Below, piece by piece: positions 47,831 through 59,192 of a DNA stretch of 64,000 nucleotides; the stretch's first letter is position 1, and each line of letters begins with the position of its first letter. The position numbers were made by a program, and so were the translations under genes. A model generated the notes under the pieces. The model searched no databases and was not told where the DNA came from. It saw nothing but the letters and a program-made list of their open reading frames with translations. Source of the stretch: Paramecium tetraurelia (taxonomy: Eukaryota > Ciliophora > Oligohymenophorea > Peniculida > Parameciidae); the NCBI RefSeq assembly GCF_000165425.1, contig NW_001799399.1:506909-570908 (forward strand), written 5' to 3'.

Positions 47831-49464
47831 TCATTATTGATCTGGTTATTCTTGATCTGGTAATTCTTATTACTGTTATTATTGCTATTATTGTTATTAT
47901 GGTTATTATTGTTATTATTGTTATTGTTGTTATTGTTATTATTGTTGTTGTTGTTATTATTGTTATTGTTATTATTGTTGTTATTATTATTATTATTGTT
48001 GTTGTTAGAGTCTTTGTTCTTATTAGACCTGCTATTGTTATTTTTCTTCTGATTTTGATGAAGATAATTGATTTTAAGAATCTTGAATGACTTTTTCCAA
48101 AAATTCATTTTCAATTTAATACAATTTGGTTTCAGATTGTTAGATAGTTCTCAAGAATTTATGATAATGATTAACTCTAGCTTTTCTATATTTTTCAATT
48201 TCTTTAGTTGCAATTATTGCTGTAATTATGTTATATAATTAAGATAGCCTGTCTATTTCTTATTATCCCTAAATATTATTTATGATTTACTTCTGAAATT
48301 CTTTATTCAACTTTAACTTATGAGGCATCTTTTGATTTGTTGAATGCAGAATTAGTGATAGTGGTTAAAGTTTATTGTTTTGCAGCCATTTTAGCTAATT
48401 CAGCTTAGTCTTCTCTCATTTTTTATTCTTGTTTTGCTCTGATGATTACGATTTGATCTCTGTAAATTAAGGTTTGTTGCATGCATTCAGCATCTTTCAA
48501 CTCATATCTAAACAAATCTGCTAAATAATTAATGCTATTGGTTTTTTTATTGTTATCTTTCTAGCAAAATCATAATTAATAAATTTACAATATCTTCTAG
48601 CAATTTTTTATACTCTTCTTAATTTGAAGGATTGGAGAGTACTAATTACTGCTCTTTCCCATAAACATATTCATTTAGGATAATCTTTTCATAAAATGGC
48701 AGAGTTGCATTAAATAAATTCACTATATTTAAAGACTTCAATACATTTTTCATCCTATAGTATTCTTCTGGTTTGTGCAACAAAATTAGCTTATTCAATA
48801 TATGTTTTTAGGATAGCCAATGTTTTTTTCAATTAACCTGAAAAGGTAGTAATGGCCAACATATATTCACTGTTAGATTAGTCTCTTACATCAAGCTTTG
48901 GGAAGGCTATCTTTAATCTATCAATAATTTCATTTGTAGTTGTTGCCCTCTATTATTAATACACCTGTTTATAATGAAATTGATATGTACTTTTGCAATA
49001 TCTGGAGAATTGGATCTTAAGAACTACTATTAAAAATCCTCTGAATAATAGATGTATGGTAATTATGTAATGGAGTTCAAAAAGACCTCCATAAGTCTTT
49101 TTCTGATTTAGACTGTTTCATTGTCATTGCCACTTGCTAGTGCTTTTTCTGGAATTGGTGGAATATAGCAGCCTGGCCATTTCTTCACCAATAATTCTCT
49201 TAGTTCAAAGAAGTCATTATATCTTCTGTAGATCTCGAAGGACCCTTGATTATCTATGCCCTTAATTAAGTAGGCGGTGAATTTTTAACCAAATCCCCCA
49301 TCTTTGATAATCACATCTTCAATCTGTATTGTAATTTCGAAATCAGGATATTCGATTTCTTTAATGGGCTCTTGGGAGAGGACTGTTTGAGGTGATATTT
49401 ATTAGGATTCCTCCTTCTGACTTAAAGCCTGTTCTTGTGTACTTGCCTCAGATTATTGATCCAT
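47831..49464 (-). CDS. PX-domain sorting nexin with poly-Gln tail
   Basis: 511 aa; introns 48965-48990 (CAG), 48723-48744, 48561-48588 and 48269-48290; exact sum. PX domain at about residues 45-170: FGQKFTAYLIKG, the phosphoinositide pocket FEIYRRYNDFFELRE, and the proline loop IPPIPEKAL. The helical part (EYMLAITTFSGQLKKTLAIL, ELAKMAAKQ) is BAR/Vps5-like, giving an endosomal coat role. The C-terminus is about 50 glutamines broken once by Pro, encoded by CAA, TAA and a few TAG, ending ELPDQEQPDQQ and TGA at 47831. A standard-code reading of another frame shows poly-Asn, which is not the product. Not a copy of the other PX gene at 8.0 kb; only the PX core is shared. Confidence 0.88.
47860..48010. 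repeat. Trinucleotide (TTA/TTG)n tract coding poly-Gln
   Basis: Tandem TTA, TTG and few CTA/CTG triplets read on the minus strand as TAA, CAA and TAG/CAG glutamine codons at the end of the PX gene. Mixed codons should slow slippage compared with a pure repeat. Length is likely to vary between strains. Confidence 0.8.
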
Positions 49465-49644
49465 ATAGAAAATTAATGTGATATTTTTTAATTGGATTGA
49501 TGAACGTAATTGATGATGATATCATAGATATTTACAGATTATATAATGAAGACTATAATTATTTATTGAAAATTGCAAAGCCTTTGGAAACTTTGGATAG
49601 TGAAGAATTAGCAGTACATTTTAATAATAATTTAAATTATAATA

Positions 49645-50389
49645 ATGGAAAAGAAAGTAGTTTTTATTAGACATGCAGAATCAGAATATAATTTAGCCTA
49701 GAGAATAGCAAAGAATTCGGTGGCTGAAGTTAAATTAGAGGAAGAAGATTAAGATGTGAAATACTCATCTAAATATTGTGATGCTCCATTAACTAAATTT
49801 GGAAGAGAATAAGTACTTACCAACATAGATTATTAAACTTACTTAGTGTGATCCAACTAAATTCGAAGACCTCAGAATTGAGACTGTGGTTGTTAGTCCA
49901 CTAAAAAGAGCAGTAGAAACAGCTGTATTACTCTTTTAAAATCATCCTAATAAACCTAAGTTTGTAGTAGAACCATACCTACGCGAAATGTTTCTATCAG
50001 GATGCGATTTTGGGATAAGACTATAAGAAACCATTAATGAATTCCCATTCATTAACTATGATAGATTATTATCTAACCCCATAATAAAATAGCATCCAAA
50101 CATGTGGTCTCTTGAATTTATATATAATTAAAATAGTGCAAACATTTTGAAACAATACATTAAAGACACTGAATATGGAAGTTAGGACTGTATCGAAAAG
50201 GTTTTGGAGTACATGAAACAGCATCCAATTTAAGTAGAAACTTTTGAAGAAAACACTAAAAGGGTTGAAGAGTGCAAGAAGCACCTCTAATTTGAGGAAC
50301 CCTTTGTTTGTGTTTCTCATTCTAGAACGATCCATACTTTGACAGGCAAATTTATTCATAATTGTACTGGAATTGAAGTAAATATATGA
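49645..50389 (+). CDS. Histidine-phosphatase (phosphoglycerate-mutase-like) protein
   Basis: 236 aa, intron 49813-49846 (34 nt, exact sum). The start KKVVFIRHAESEYN has the catalytic RH motif (RHA in place of RHG). Other marks are DAPLTKFGREQ, ETVVVSPLKRAVETAVLL with the conserved SPLxRAxETA, VEPYLREMF, and the second catalytic His in CVSHSRTIHTLTG. This is the branch-2/PGAM-like phosphatase fold; substrate could be a sugar phosphate or a phosphoprotein, and no specificity loop can be named. Sits head-to-head with the PX gene, 180 bases apart. Confidence 0.88.
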
Positions 50390-50476
50390 ACAGTATCAAT
50401 AATATTATTAATAATAAATCAATATGTCTCAACTAGTAATTATAATTAAATATAAACTATATATTTCGTAATTAAT

Positions 50477-52887
50477 ATGGACTAGCTTGACATCGATTCA
50501 AATAAGTTTGATTGCCAAAAATATGTTGGTGAATTCTTAAAGAATCATAGTGTTTAAGATTTAATACAAAGACATAATTAATTGTAATAAGAGATTAAAG
50601 AATATGATTAAGATATATAATCCTTAGTTTTTGAAAATTATAGGTACTAGCTCAAATTAGTTGTAGTAAATTCATATCTTCAATTGATACAGTTAAGAAA
50701 ATGAAAACTGATATTACCTAAATAGATTAAAAAGTTGAGACTTTGACATAATCCATGACTAAAATAGCCTAATTGTCAAGGAGAATAGATTCTTAATTAT
50801 CAATAAAAAGAGAAGAAATCATCAAACTAGATACTGTCAATAAGGATTTGAGTCGGCTTAATTCAGTTTGCAATTTCCCCCATATTATCTAAAAGGAATT
50901 AGATCAATATAAAATAAGCAAAGGAAAGAATTATGATGAATATTTTAATGAGACTGCTTAGTATTATAAACAATGTTATTCAACTTTGGATCAATACAAA
51001 AATGAACCACTAATTTAACCAATTTACAAAGAGACCAACTAAAAATTGGATAACACAAGACAAATTCTTTGGAGTTCCTTAATTGAATTCAAATAATAGA
51101 ATCCCCTTTTATAGTTGTACTCTGAATCCAAAGTGTCAATTTCAACTTAAGAAGCCAGATCAGCAGTTAAGAAGTTGATACAAATAATGGATGATGAAGA
51201 AGCTGTACTAAGACATTATTAGAAGATAATAAAAGAAAGATATTTGACTGTAGCAAAGGAGTTGATAGATAAAGCAGCAATCACAAAATCCTCTGAAGTA
51301 GTAAACTTGATGGATTATTTAGAAGATAAAAGATATGAGTATACTGTTGAAGAATTGGAAGAATATAAATAAATGAAAGAAAAAGAAATAGTAAATTCTG
51401 ATTCAGCCATCTAAGGATCCATTTTGTGGTTAATCAATCAATTATGTTAAATTATATTTAAGGAATTGAAAGTGGAAGTTTCCTTTTTGCTAATTGAAAT
51501 TAGAGGAACTTTAAGAGATAAGTCATTAGAGCAATTGTCAACTCAATGCATCAAAGAGATAATTCATGGAGTTTTTCAAGGTGTTACTGATAAGATGAGT
51601 TAAAAGAAAATTAATAATGTGTAAGTTAATGAAGTTTTCGTTAAGTTGTAAACAGAACTCCAATCATTATTTGAGAATAATTCAATTAGATAGTAATTAA
51701 GAACTGAAATAATAGATAAGTTTACAGAAAATGTGGAGAACATATGTAGAGGATAGGTTTTTACATCATTTAGTCATTTAAGGGTTTAATTTCTCGAGTT
51801 GCTTGTGTTTGCTAAAAATGATTTATAACGTTTGTAACCTACTGATGAAATTAAAAGAGAAATAATGACTCTCATTACTGTAATCAAATAAAAATTGATA
51901 GCCTTCACAACTATCCGGTTATTAGATCTTAAAGCTTTTGTATTTTCTTAATAATAGAGTTATCTCAGAGAGTAGGAGACTTATTTAAATTTAATTTAAG
52001 CCTCTTTAATTGAATTTGTTAAATTTATTGGTAAAATATTTGCCTTTAGATCCGTAAGCATCTCTCAAGATTAATTAAACTAACTGTTTAATGATAATTA
52101 TATTATTTAGTAAGTACTGCCATTATTAAACACAAACGATTCTACATTTTACTATTTGTTTTCAAATTAATTCTTATAATTGTATTCAAAGACTTTGAGC
52201 AATAAATTATTTGAACTTGTAAGTTAAGTTTTTTAAGGATACAAAAGTAAATTATATATTTAAATTCAAGTTCGATAACCATCTGATTAAGAATTAAATA
52301 AACTTAAAAACTATATTAATGGATCCACATAAAAGAATTTAATGTTATTTGCATAAGCTCAAAGTGAACATTGGATTAACATCATGTTCTAATACTTAAA
52401 CGAAGAAAACGTTGTTTACCAGCAATAAATTACATAAAAGATGTTATTAAATGAAGTGAAAAATTTCATTGAAGCACTAGGTCTTCTATTTCCTGATACT
52501 AAAAGAGGACTTGTTAAGAAAGTATCAATTATACAATAAAGCACTTTCAACATTTAAATGGAGATTGTTATGGTTCGATAGTGCAAGATTCTAGAAACCA
52601 ATATTAATGATAGATACAGTTTGCTAATAACTGTTGTAAAGTACGTTTTGAGAGTATTGTTACAAAAAGCAAGAAGAACTTATTTTTCAGAAGACTTATT
52701 TGAGTGATTTTGGGTTGACTTATATTTTGTAGTGCAATTATTTTATGATATGGTTTCTGTAGATGAAGAGGGATTAATTGCTGGATTCTATATGGGAATT
52801 TTAGATTGTGCAGTCAGAAATAGTAGAAATGATTCTAAGATTGACCCAAAGGTATTAGAAAACTTGTCATTGTAGGCTAGAATGTGA
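50477..52887 (+). CDS. VPS51: VPS51-like tethering-complex subunit, one in-frame TGA
   Basis: 796 codons with one intron (50644-50666), exact frame from start to the TGA at 52885. Subunit of GARP/EARP, which tethers endosome-derived vesicles at the trans-Golgi. The N-terminus is typical: SNKFDCQKYVGEFLKNHSVQ, LVFENY then SSIDTVKKMKTDI and RREEIIKLDTVNKDLSRL. The remainder is helical with good composition. At 52705-52707 a TGA splits SEDLFE from FWVDLYFVVQLFYDMVS; the same frame continues into GLIAGFYMGILDC and DPKVLENLSLQARM, matching the family's C-terminal QVDL...DE region. No intron removes it. Truncation there would delete about 60 residues. Read-through, error or recent damage are all possible. 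Confidence 0.85.
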
Positions 52888-52912
52888 TATCTATGAATGT
52901 CAGCTTGATTGC

Positions 52913-54273
52913 ATGAGTAAGAATACGATTTAAAAGCCAACCTCTCCAACCAAATAATCCATATTTCAAACAGGAGCTCTAAAAAATAGAAATTAATCAC
53001 CAATGCTTGGATTTTAGAAGTAACCCATGAAATCCCCAGAAAAATCTCTCATTCTTGATGAATCCATCACAAATAATAATTCATGGAAGTAAACAACTGA
53101 AATTCAAATTAAGAATGTAATTAAATCTTCCTTATAAAGAGCTTTTAAGCAGAATCCAACTGGAAAGAAGCAATTGAATCAATAGTCTAAAATATAACCT
53201 TAAAATTAAAATAGCAAGAAACTGATCAATTCATTAAAGAGTTAAACAGTCCTATGTTGACATAAGATCCAAGCGTAGCCTTATATTAAGCACCTATTGA
53301 AAAGAGTAGTTCAACTTAAGACTTATTCTCTAAAATTGTGTCATAAGAAACAAAAAAAGCTAGAGCTGTTAAATAGTTCCTTTTTAATTAGTTTACATCT
53401 AATGATTAATCTCTCAACATATCTATCAATTCTTCATCTAGTGCTTAATAACAATAAAAAACTTAAATAAATAATGCTAACAATAAAAATAGATAAAATA
53501 ATGGAGGGAGCCCTTAAAAATTCTAAAACAAATAATTCTAATAAGAACCATAGTTAGATCAGAAATCAAATTTGGTTATGAATCAATAAATCAAATAATT
53601 AGAATAAATGATACAAAGTACAAACCAACAATACCTCTTACTCTAAGAATAATTCAAGAAATAAAATTCTGACTTATCTAATTAAGTAAGTTCTTAAGCA
53701 TCAAAAATTCTATTATTGGAATCATTTTTTAATAAAATTGATTAAGAATAAAGCAGAGAAAAATATATTATACATTAACAATAAATAAAAAATGAAAAAT
53801 AAGAACTAAGTGAAAATACAACCAATCAAGAAGTACAGAAATAATTACAATTGGTTATGAAAAACTTAAATTCACTTGCTGAGCACTAACAATAATAAAT
53901 GATGATTATTAAGACTGCTTTAACAACAGAATTGAGAAAGGAATTTTTATGTTCTTCAGAATACAAATAAAATTAATAAGAATTACAAACACAATTGACA
54001 ATCTTAAAGGATTCGGTTAAATAAACTTAATAGTAAAGTTAGGACACACTGATAAGAAAATAATAGATGATAGAAAACTTAAATCTAGAAATAAAAAATT
54101 TAATGAATATAAATAAATAGAAAAATGAGGAAATTGAATAAATCAAATTGTAAAACGATGCAATTATAGGCTAGATAAATGAAAATAAGGAGGAGATAAT
54201 TAAATAAAACCAATTCATATCTGAAATATATAATTTATATTAGAAAATAAATTAGAAGCTGCCAGGGGTATGA
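52913..54273 (+). CDS. Coiled-coil protein, unknown
   Basis: 444 aa, intron 53241-53266 (AAG end), exact sum. Starts 25 bases after the VPS51 stop, same strand. The first 200 residues are polar, Ser/Thr/Gln-rich and basic (KPTSPTKQSIFQTGALKNR). Residues from about 230 form a long coiled coil (LEQMIQSTNQQYLLLQEQF, MKNLNSLAEHQQ, NLNLEIKNLMNINKQKNEEI) to the end QKINQKLPGV. No known domain. It may be a cytoskeletal or ciliary scaffold; this is inference from shape alone. Confidence 0.75.
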
Positions 54274-54377
54274 ATTTATATTGTTGTTACAAATATTATT
54301 ATAAAAAGTGATATGGGTATTTAATTGCATTAATAAAATTTTTAATTATAAAATGTATAAGTGCGCTTAGTATAGAT

Positions 54378-54848
54378 TCATTCAAATTGAAGTTAATCAT
54401 TTAAGCGATTTTCAATGACTTTTATTAGTTCAGCTTCCCTTGTTTCATTTATTAAGCCATCTCTTAATGTATGCCATAGTAATTTTGAGGTTCTTTAAGA
54501 TCTAATTGCAAATAAACTAACTGCTTCTATGTTTGTATTCCAATCTTCGATTTAAATAGTATTTATAATGAACTCTTTATTTCTTGATTAAAGAATTCTT
54601 TTTAACAATATAGCTTATTCAGAAAATTCATTTTTGAAATTATAATCATTAATTTAGAACTCATTTATTTATTGATCAACCTAGTCAGTGTGTGTCATAA
54701 CCATAAATCTAAATTTCTCAGAGTCTTCCAATGCCATCCATTTCTTTTTTGCTAGTTTTTCTATTTACTATCGAGTAAGCGAGTAATTGTGCCTCTTGAT
54801 ATTAAATTTAAACTCTTCTAAAAATATTTCAAAAGAATTTATATTCAT
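54378..54848 (-). CDS. Small protein with HMG-box-like N-terminus
   Basis: 156 aa, no intron. Residues about 5-50 (SFEIFLEEFKFNIKRHNYSL then KLAKKKWMALEDSEKFRFMV) follow the HMG-box pattern: Phe near the start, basic helix, and a W-x-x-L-x-x-x-EK-x-x-F core. HMG boxes bind bent DNA or chromatin. The C-terminal half is helical and acidic (NTIQIEDWNTNIEAVSLFAI, REAELIKVIENRLND). Short for an HMG protein and without a proline-rich motif, so assignment is moderate. It is last of three minus-strand genes in a row. Confidence 0.65.
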
Positions 54849-54870
54849 AATTAATTATTAAAAGTAATAA

Positions 54871-55362
54871 TCACTTCATAAACACATTTAATCCAGAGAT
54901 TCTTTTTTTCTTTTTCAAAATGGTTTATTCTTTTCGTTTTAGATTAAATTCCCTTTATGGAAGTTCCACAGAGAACATCTTAATTTAATTTAATATTTTA
55001 TTTTTGCTCAAAATAGGACTATGCTAAAGTTCTGTATCCAGTCTTCTATTTTAACTGCTCCTGCGATGAGGAATAATTGGTTTTTCATATTTATTTGAAT
55101 TTAATTATGATTGGTCAATAGAAGTATAGAAATAGTCATTAATTTACAATTCCGGTTGCAAACGCCTTCTTTAAAGAGAATAAGGTTTGTAATTTGAATC
55201 AAAAAAATACCCATTGCTTCTCTCAGTAACTGCATCCTTACTTTTGTTCGTATTCAAAATTTTATAGTATTAATTTCTTGAAGATTGGCTTCTAAAGCTA
55301 GGAGTTATGGATTGAAATTTATAAATGCAAAGGCTTTTATCTTAAAATTGAGATTTATTCAT
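54871..55362 (-). CDS. Small basic protein, unknown
   Basis: 163 aa, no intron. Rich in Arg, Lys, Ser, Tyr and Gln with Pro/His spots (PIIPHRRSSQNRRL) and a basic end (REFNLKRKEQTILKKKKRIS). No hydrophobic core, so disordered and probably nucleic-acid or microtubule binding; this is a guess. Composition is clearly coding. It lies 46 bases after the stop of the CNB gene and 22 before the start of the HMG-like gene, all on the same strand. Confidence 0.6.
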
Positions 55363-55408
55363 TTTAATTTAAAATAAGGAAAATAAAGGAAAAACAAAAA
55401 TAATGCTA

Positions 55409-56683
55409 TCACTTTGTCTTTTTCCATAAACTTGTTGATCTCATTCTGATATGACTAAGTAAATAATTTGTCTTATCAAATTTTCCAGTAGCATGAATTC
55501 GAGTATGTTCGTGCATACTATTAGACTTCTGTAGTACAGTAGATGTATTGGATTGTCTAAAATCCTTCTTCATTAATTCATTTATCTTCTGAAACGAAAT
55601 AGATTAATAGGTCTTATTCTTTTCCTTATTCCTTGTCAGAATTCTTTGCATGACTTTAGCAGGGGAATTAATATTCTTTAATGATTCTGACCTATAAATT
55701 CGAAATTAGTCTTCATTCTAATAAATACTGAGTTTATGATGAGAATCCTTTTTGAAATATTTACTAGAGTAATCCTAAGGAATATGGTCCAAGTATTTAT
55801 TTTTTAATATTCTATACAGTTTAACTCCTATTATGGATTTAGCTGAATGAGATCTAAATTGAGTGAGTATTTCATCTTCTCCAAAGCATTCCTTAGCTCC
55901 CATAATAGATAAAGGCAATGAATTTTTATTGTATGTCCTATATAATTAGATTTATCCATCAATTATAATATAAACAGAATCTACGGGATCTCCTTATTGA
56001 TAAATTATCTAATTAGGAGTAAAATTAAGCTCTTAAATTTCAGAAACTAAACTTTTTATTGTTTTAGCACTCCACTTCTAAAAGAGAGGAATCTAACATA
56101 AGTTTGCAAATCTTTCAGATTCTTACTTTTTAGTTTCTTATTCTAATTGTTATAGTTAAGCATAACATACCTATAATTCTTCGATATGTCTCTCTTTTTA
56201 AGACTATGAGATGTGATTTCTCTAAAGGCAACACTGTTTGAGTGTGCGATTAATCAAAGATCATAACTTATTCTCCAAAATATTATCCTGGATATAAATA
56301 ACCTGAAGGAATGAGATGAGAGTATTGCGAATCTACTTTCTTTTAACTTGATATACTAAATTAGGTTACATTTCAGAAGGCAATTAAATATTTGATTAGT
56401 GATTGCGAGTAAGAAGTAGAAATTTGCCAGCAAGTATAAAATACAACTTAGTACTCTATTCCCCTATTTATACCTAAGGTTCATAAGGTAAATGACATTC
56501 ATATTGGAGTTCTTTAAGGATTTTATAATATTAAGTGTCTCCTATTTGTCTATGCATATTTCTGAAAAATGGTTAGTCTTATAATTTAGAGTGAATAAAC
56601 TCTATATCGTATTGAGTTTTAAACATGGATCTCTTGTTAACTGCTAGTATTAACGAATACATATCATTTTCAGAAATATTCAT
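55409..56683 (-). CDS. Protein with two cyclic-nucleotide-binding domains
   Basis: 407 aa, introns 56347-56369 (AAG) and 56143-56170, exact sum. Residues about 65-165 form one CNB beta roll (TKLYFILAGKFLLLT, GYLYPGQYFGEQVMIF, then HTQTVLPLEKSHLIVLKRE). Residues about 195-300 form a second (FTPNQIIYQQGDPVDSVYII, DGQIQLYRTYN, GAKECFGEDEILTQFRSHSA). The phosphate-binding cassette FGE-x(n)-R-x-A is better kept in the second (FGEDEILTQFRSHSA); the first has Q-T-V for R-T-A, so it may not bind cAMP/cGMP. No kinase or channel part is present; the C-terminal 100 residues are polar. It may be a PKA-R-like regulator or a ciliary CNB protein. The role is not certain. Confidence 0.88.
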
Positions 56684-56742
56684 AATAAAATAAAAAATGG
56701 ATTCTTAAAACGATTCCTCTGTAAGCTCTGAGGATACAAATG

Positions 56743-57749
56743 ATGGAATTATTGAAAGAGAAGAAAGTAGATATTAAAGAAAAGGTATAAATCATTTATA
56801 AGATTTTAAGGCTATGGTTTGATTTTTGCTATTCTTTTTACCCTCTTTGGGTTTACTGTGTTCCCCTAAATAATATAATATCAATACTTATCCTGCCTTC
56901 AAGGCCTTTAGCGTAATGGCTTTATCTATTTAATGTAGCTCAATATATTTAAATGATAATGTTGATTTCCACTCATCTTTTAGGTTTCTCCTTGGGCAAC
57001 TTAGGGATGTATTTTATTTATAAAGCCAAGTCCCCCTTTTTTGAAAGATATAGAACAAGATAGGTATTGTTTATGAAAGAATATAGAATCCATGGCCATG
57101 GGATGAAAATCCAGAGCAATGGAGAAAGAAACGCAGGGAAGTTTGGAAGAGTACTTCTATAAATATGTGTTTGGGAGTGCTGATGTGCATCTTAGACACT
57201 TTGTTAAATCCTTTAATAAGGAATGACATAGATTCTTTTCCAACCATATTTGAAATGATTTGGTAAATTGTGTTTTCAATGCTAATTGAAGATACATGTT
57301 TTTATTGGACTCATAGAACTTTACATTCTCCAAAACTCTATTCAATTATTCATAAAAAACATCATGAATTTTACACTAGTGTGTCTTATGCTGCCATCTA
57401 TACACATCCTATTGAATACGTATTTGGTAATGTTATCCCAGTTTTTATTGGATAAAAGATATTGGGTAATAAAATGCATATAGCCACATTACAATTATGG
57501 CTATTGTTTAGAATTGGAGAAACTATAGATGGTCATAGTGGCTATGAATTCTCTTGGAGTCCATATAGATTGTTGCCTTTTTCAAGCAGTGCTGAATCAC
57601 ACAATTACCACCATTCTCATAATGTTGGCAATTATGGCAGTTTCTTCGTTTTCTGGGATACGATCATGGGAAGCAATAAATCTTACAATTCATTCATAGC
57701 TGACAAGTATGGAAAAATCAAAAAGTTAAAATCAAAAAAAAAAGAATGA
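56743..57749 (+). CDS. Sterol desaturase / C-4 methylsterol oxidase-like di-iron enzyme
   Basis: 327 aa, one intron 57064-57086, exact sum. Membrane-embedded fatty-acid-hydroxylase superfamily enzyme in the ER. The iron-binding His clusters are present: HRTLH, HKKHHEF, HTHPIEY, GHSGYEFSW and SHNYHHSH. Membrane helices lie before the first cluster (WVYCVPLNNIISILILP, IQMIMLISTHLLGFSLGNLG) and near FIGQKILG. NPWPWDENPEQWRKKRREVW is typical of methylsterol oxidases. Start 56743 is in the same frame and gives an exact sum; an upstream ATG at 56695 opens another coding-like frame (DSSVSSEDTNDG) that no intron connects. Substrate is probably a sterol, not certain. Confidence 0.87.
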
Positions 57750-57857
57750 AATAATTTCATATTATTAAAATACAATTGTTTTATATTAATTAAGTTTAAT
57801 ACCCTTTAAATTACAGTGCATAATTAATTAATTAGAATTTGAGAAATTTAAATATAA

Positions 57858-58844
57858 TCAAAAGAAAAAGGATTCTTCCTTTTAAATTAAGTAAACACTC
57901 GTTATGGATTTATACACTCTTTCCACTTCAGTATAATTTGCCTTCTTCGCTGTTAAGCAAATAGATCTTATTTTATCTTTGAGAAGAAATAGTGGTTCTT
58001 CATTTTGAATCAGCAATTATTAATTTATTCCTGGTGCCTAGAGAAATAGAATTTAGCATGTTTGTAAAATTGGTACTGCTTCTTTCAGAATGGAATTCAC
58101 CTTTTCTTGATGCTTTTTCTCTTACGCCCTTCTTATTTGAGATCCTATTGATTTAATATTAGATCCTGAGTGGGAATCTTTATTTAATTATCGACCTCCT
58201 GCCTTGCCTCTTACAACATAGCGATGATCGCTTTTATGATAAATGCATCCTGTATTGTCAAAGACTCCTAAACAAAAATATCCTCCATGGCAAAGGATAA
58301 TTGCAAATTTCTAAACATCATCTAGTTATTATAAATTTGGTTCCTATTATTGTTTCTGCTTAATAACCTTCTATTTATTTTAGTTAACTCTCTCAAGGAT
58401 TTCTTTTTACCTTCTTAAGATACTCTGCATATCATTTAGTTAATAATTAGCAAATTCATTTGATTAAGCAATCTTTTCTAATATTTCTTTTGAACAATCT
58501 TCATTTACTTCCAAAAATTCATAGTTTAATCCTTAATCAATCAAAGATCTGTTTATTATAATATAATTCTCATTATATTTAAATGCTTTATTTTCTTAAG
58601 TGCTTAATTTACTATCTTCTGGCAGGATGGCATTAATATTGACTGGTTGCCAATTCAAATTAAGAAATTGTTTTGGAAGATCTTTGAGTTAAATCTTGAT
58701 AACTTAAGCACCTAAATCCTTAATTTTTATTTCCATGTTTTTGGGTACTTTATATAAGACTTTAGGCAACATGGGGATAGTTTTTTTTCTAAAATTATAA
58801 ATCTCTCTTAGACTCTAGAAGGAATATAAGAATTTCAAATACAT
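57858..58844 (-). CDS. ANKZF1: Vms1/ANKZF1-type peptidyl-tRNA hydrolase
   Basis: 328 aa, no intron. Frees stalled nascent chains from 60S-peptidyl-tRNA in ribosome quality control. The VLRF1 domain occupies about residues 165-300: FAIILCHGGYFCLGVFDN, YHKSDHRYVVRGKAGGRQL, DSHSGSNIKSIGSQIRRAQE and LFLQAPGINQQLLIQN. The loop glutamine after KAGGR, which in this family does the job of the GGQ Gln of release factors, is codon TAA. The zinc finger and ankyrin parts of animal ANKZF1 are not seen, and the protein is shorter than yeast Vms1; the N-terminal 150 residues are helical. Start ATG at 58844 is the first in frame. Lack of a VIM is inferred. Confidence 0.9.
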
Positions 58845-59192
58845 TTAAAAAGTGCATCAATCTTTATTCTAAATACTTTTTCAAAATAAAATTCAATTAG
58901 TTCTTGAAATATTTATTACATCTGCTAAAATTGGCTAAATCCTTAGAATTAAGACAAGAGATTATTGTTTTGCTTATTTCAGGTTGGTTGAAAAGGTTTG
59001 TGATCATTTTAATTAAGTTAAAATATTAAATTCTTTATTAAAGTTTTAATTGTATATAATTGTATTTATAATTTATTTAACAACAGATTTCATCAGAGTT
59101 TTGAAGAAGAATTATGAGCATCCATAAACTGAAATATTTAGTTAATAATTTATATTTATTATTTTATATCAACTTTTAATGTAAAAGAATAG
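58845..59192. other. AT-rich spacer
   Basis: About 350 bases between two minus-strand genes. A few codons look coding around 58930-59000 but no frame holds. No RNA or repeat seen. Confidence 0.5.

Noticed and set aside
47794-48114. Poly-Asn protein on the minus strand and a Val/Ile-rich frame on the plus strand
   Set aside because: Both are other frames of the poly-Gln tail of the PX gene; the spliced PX frame is continuous and exact.
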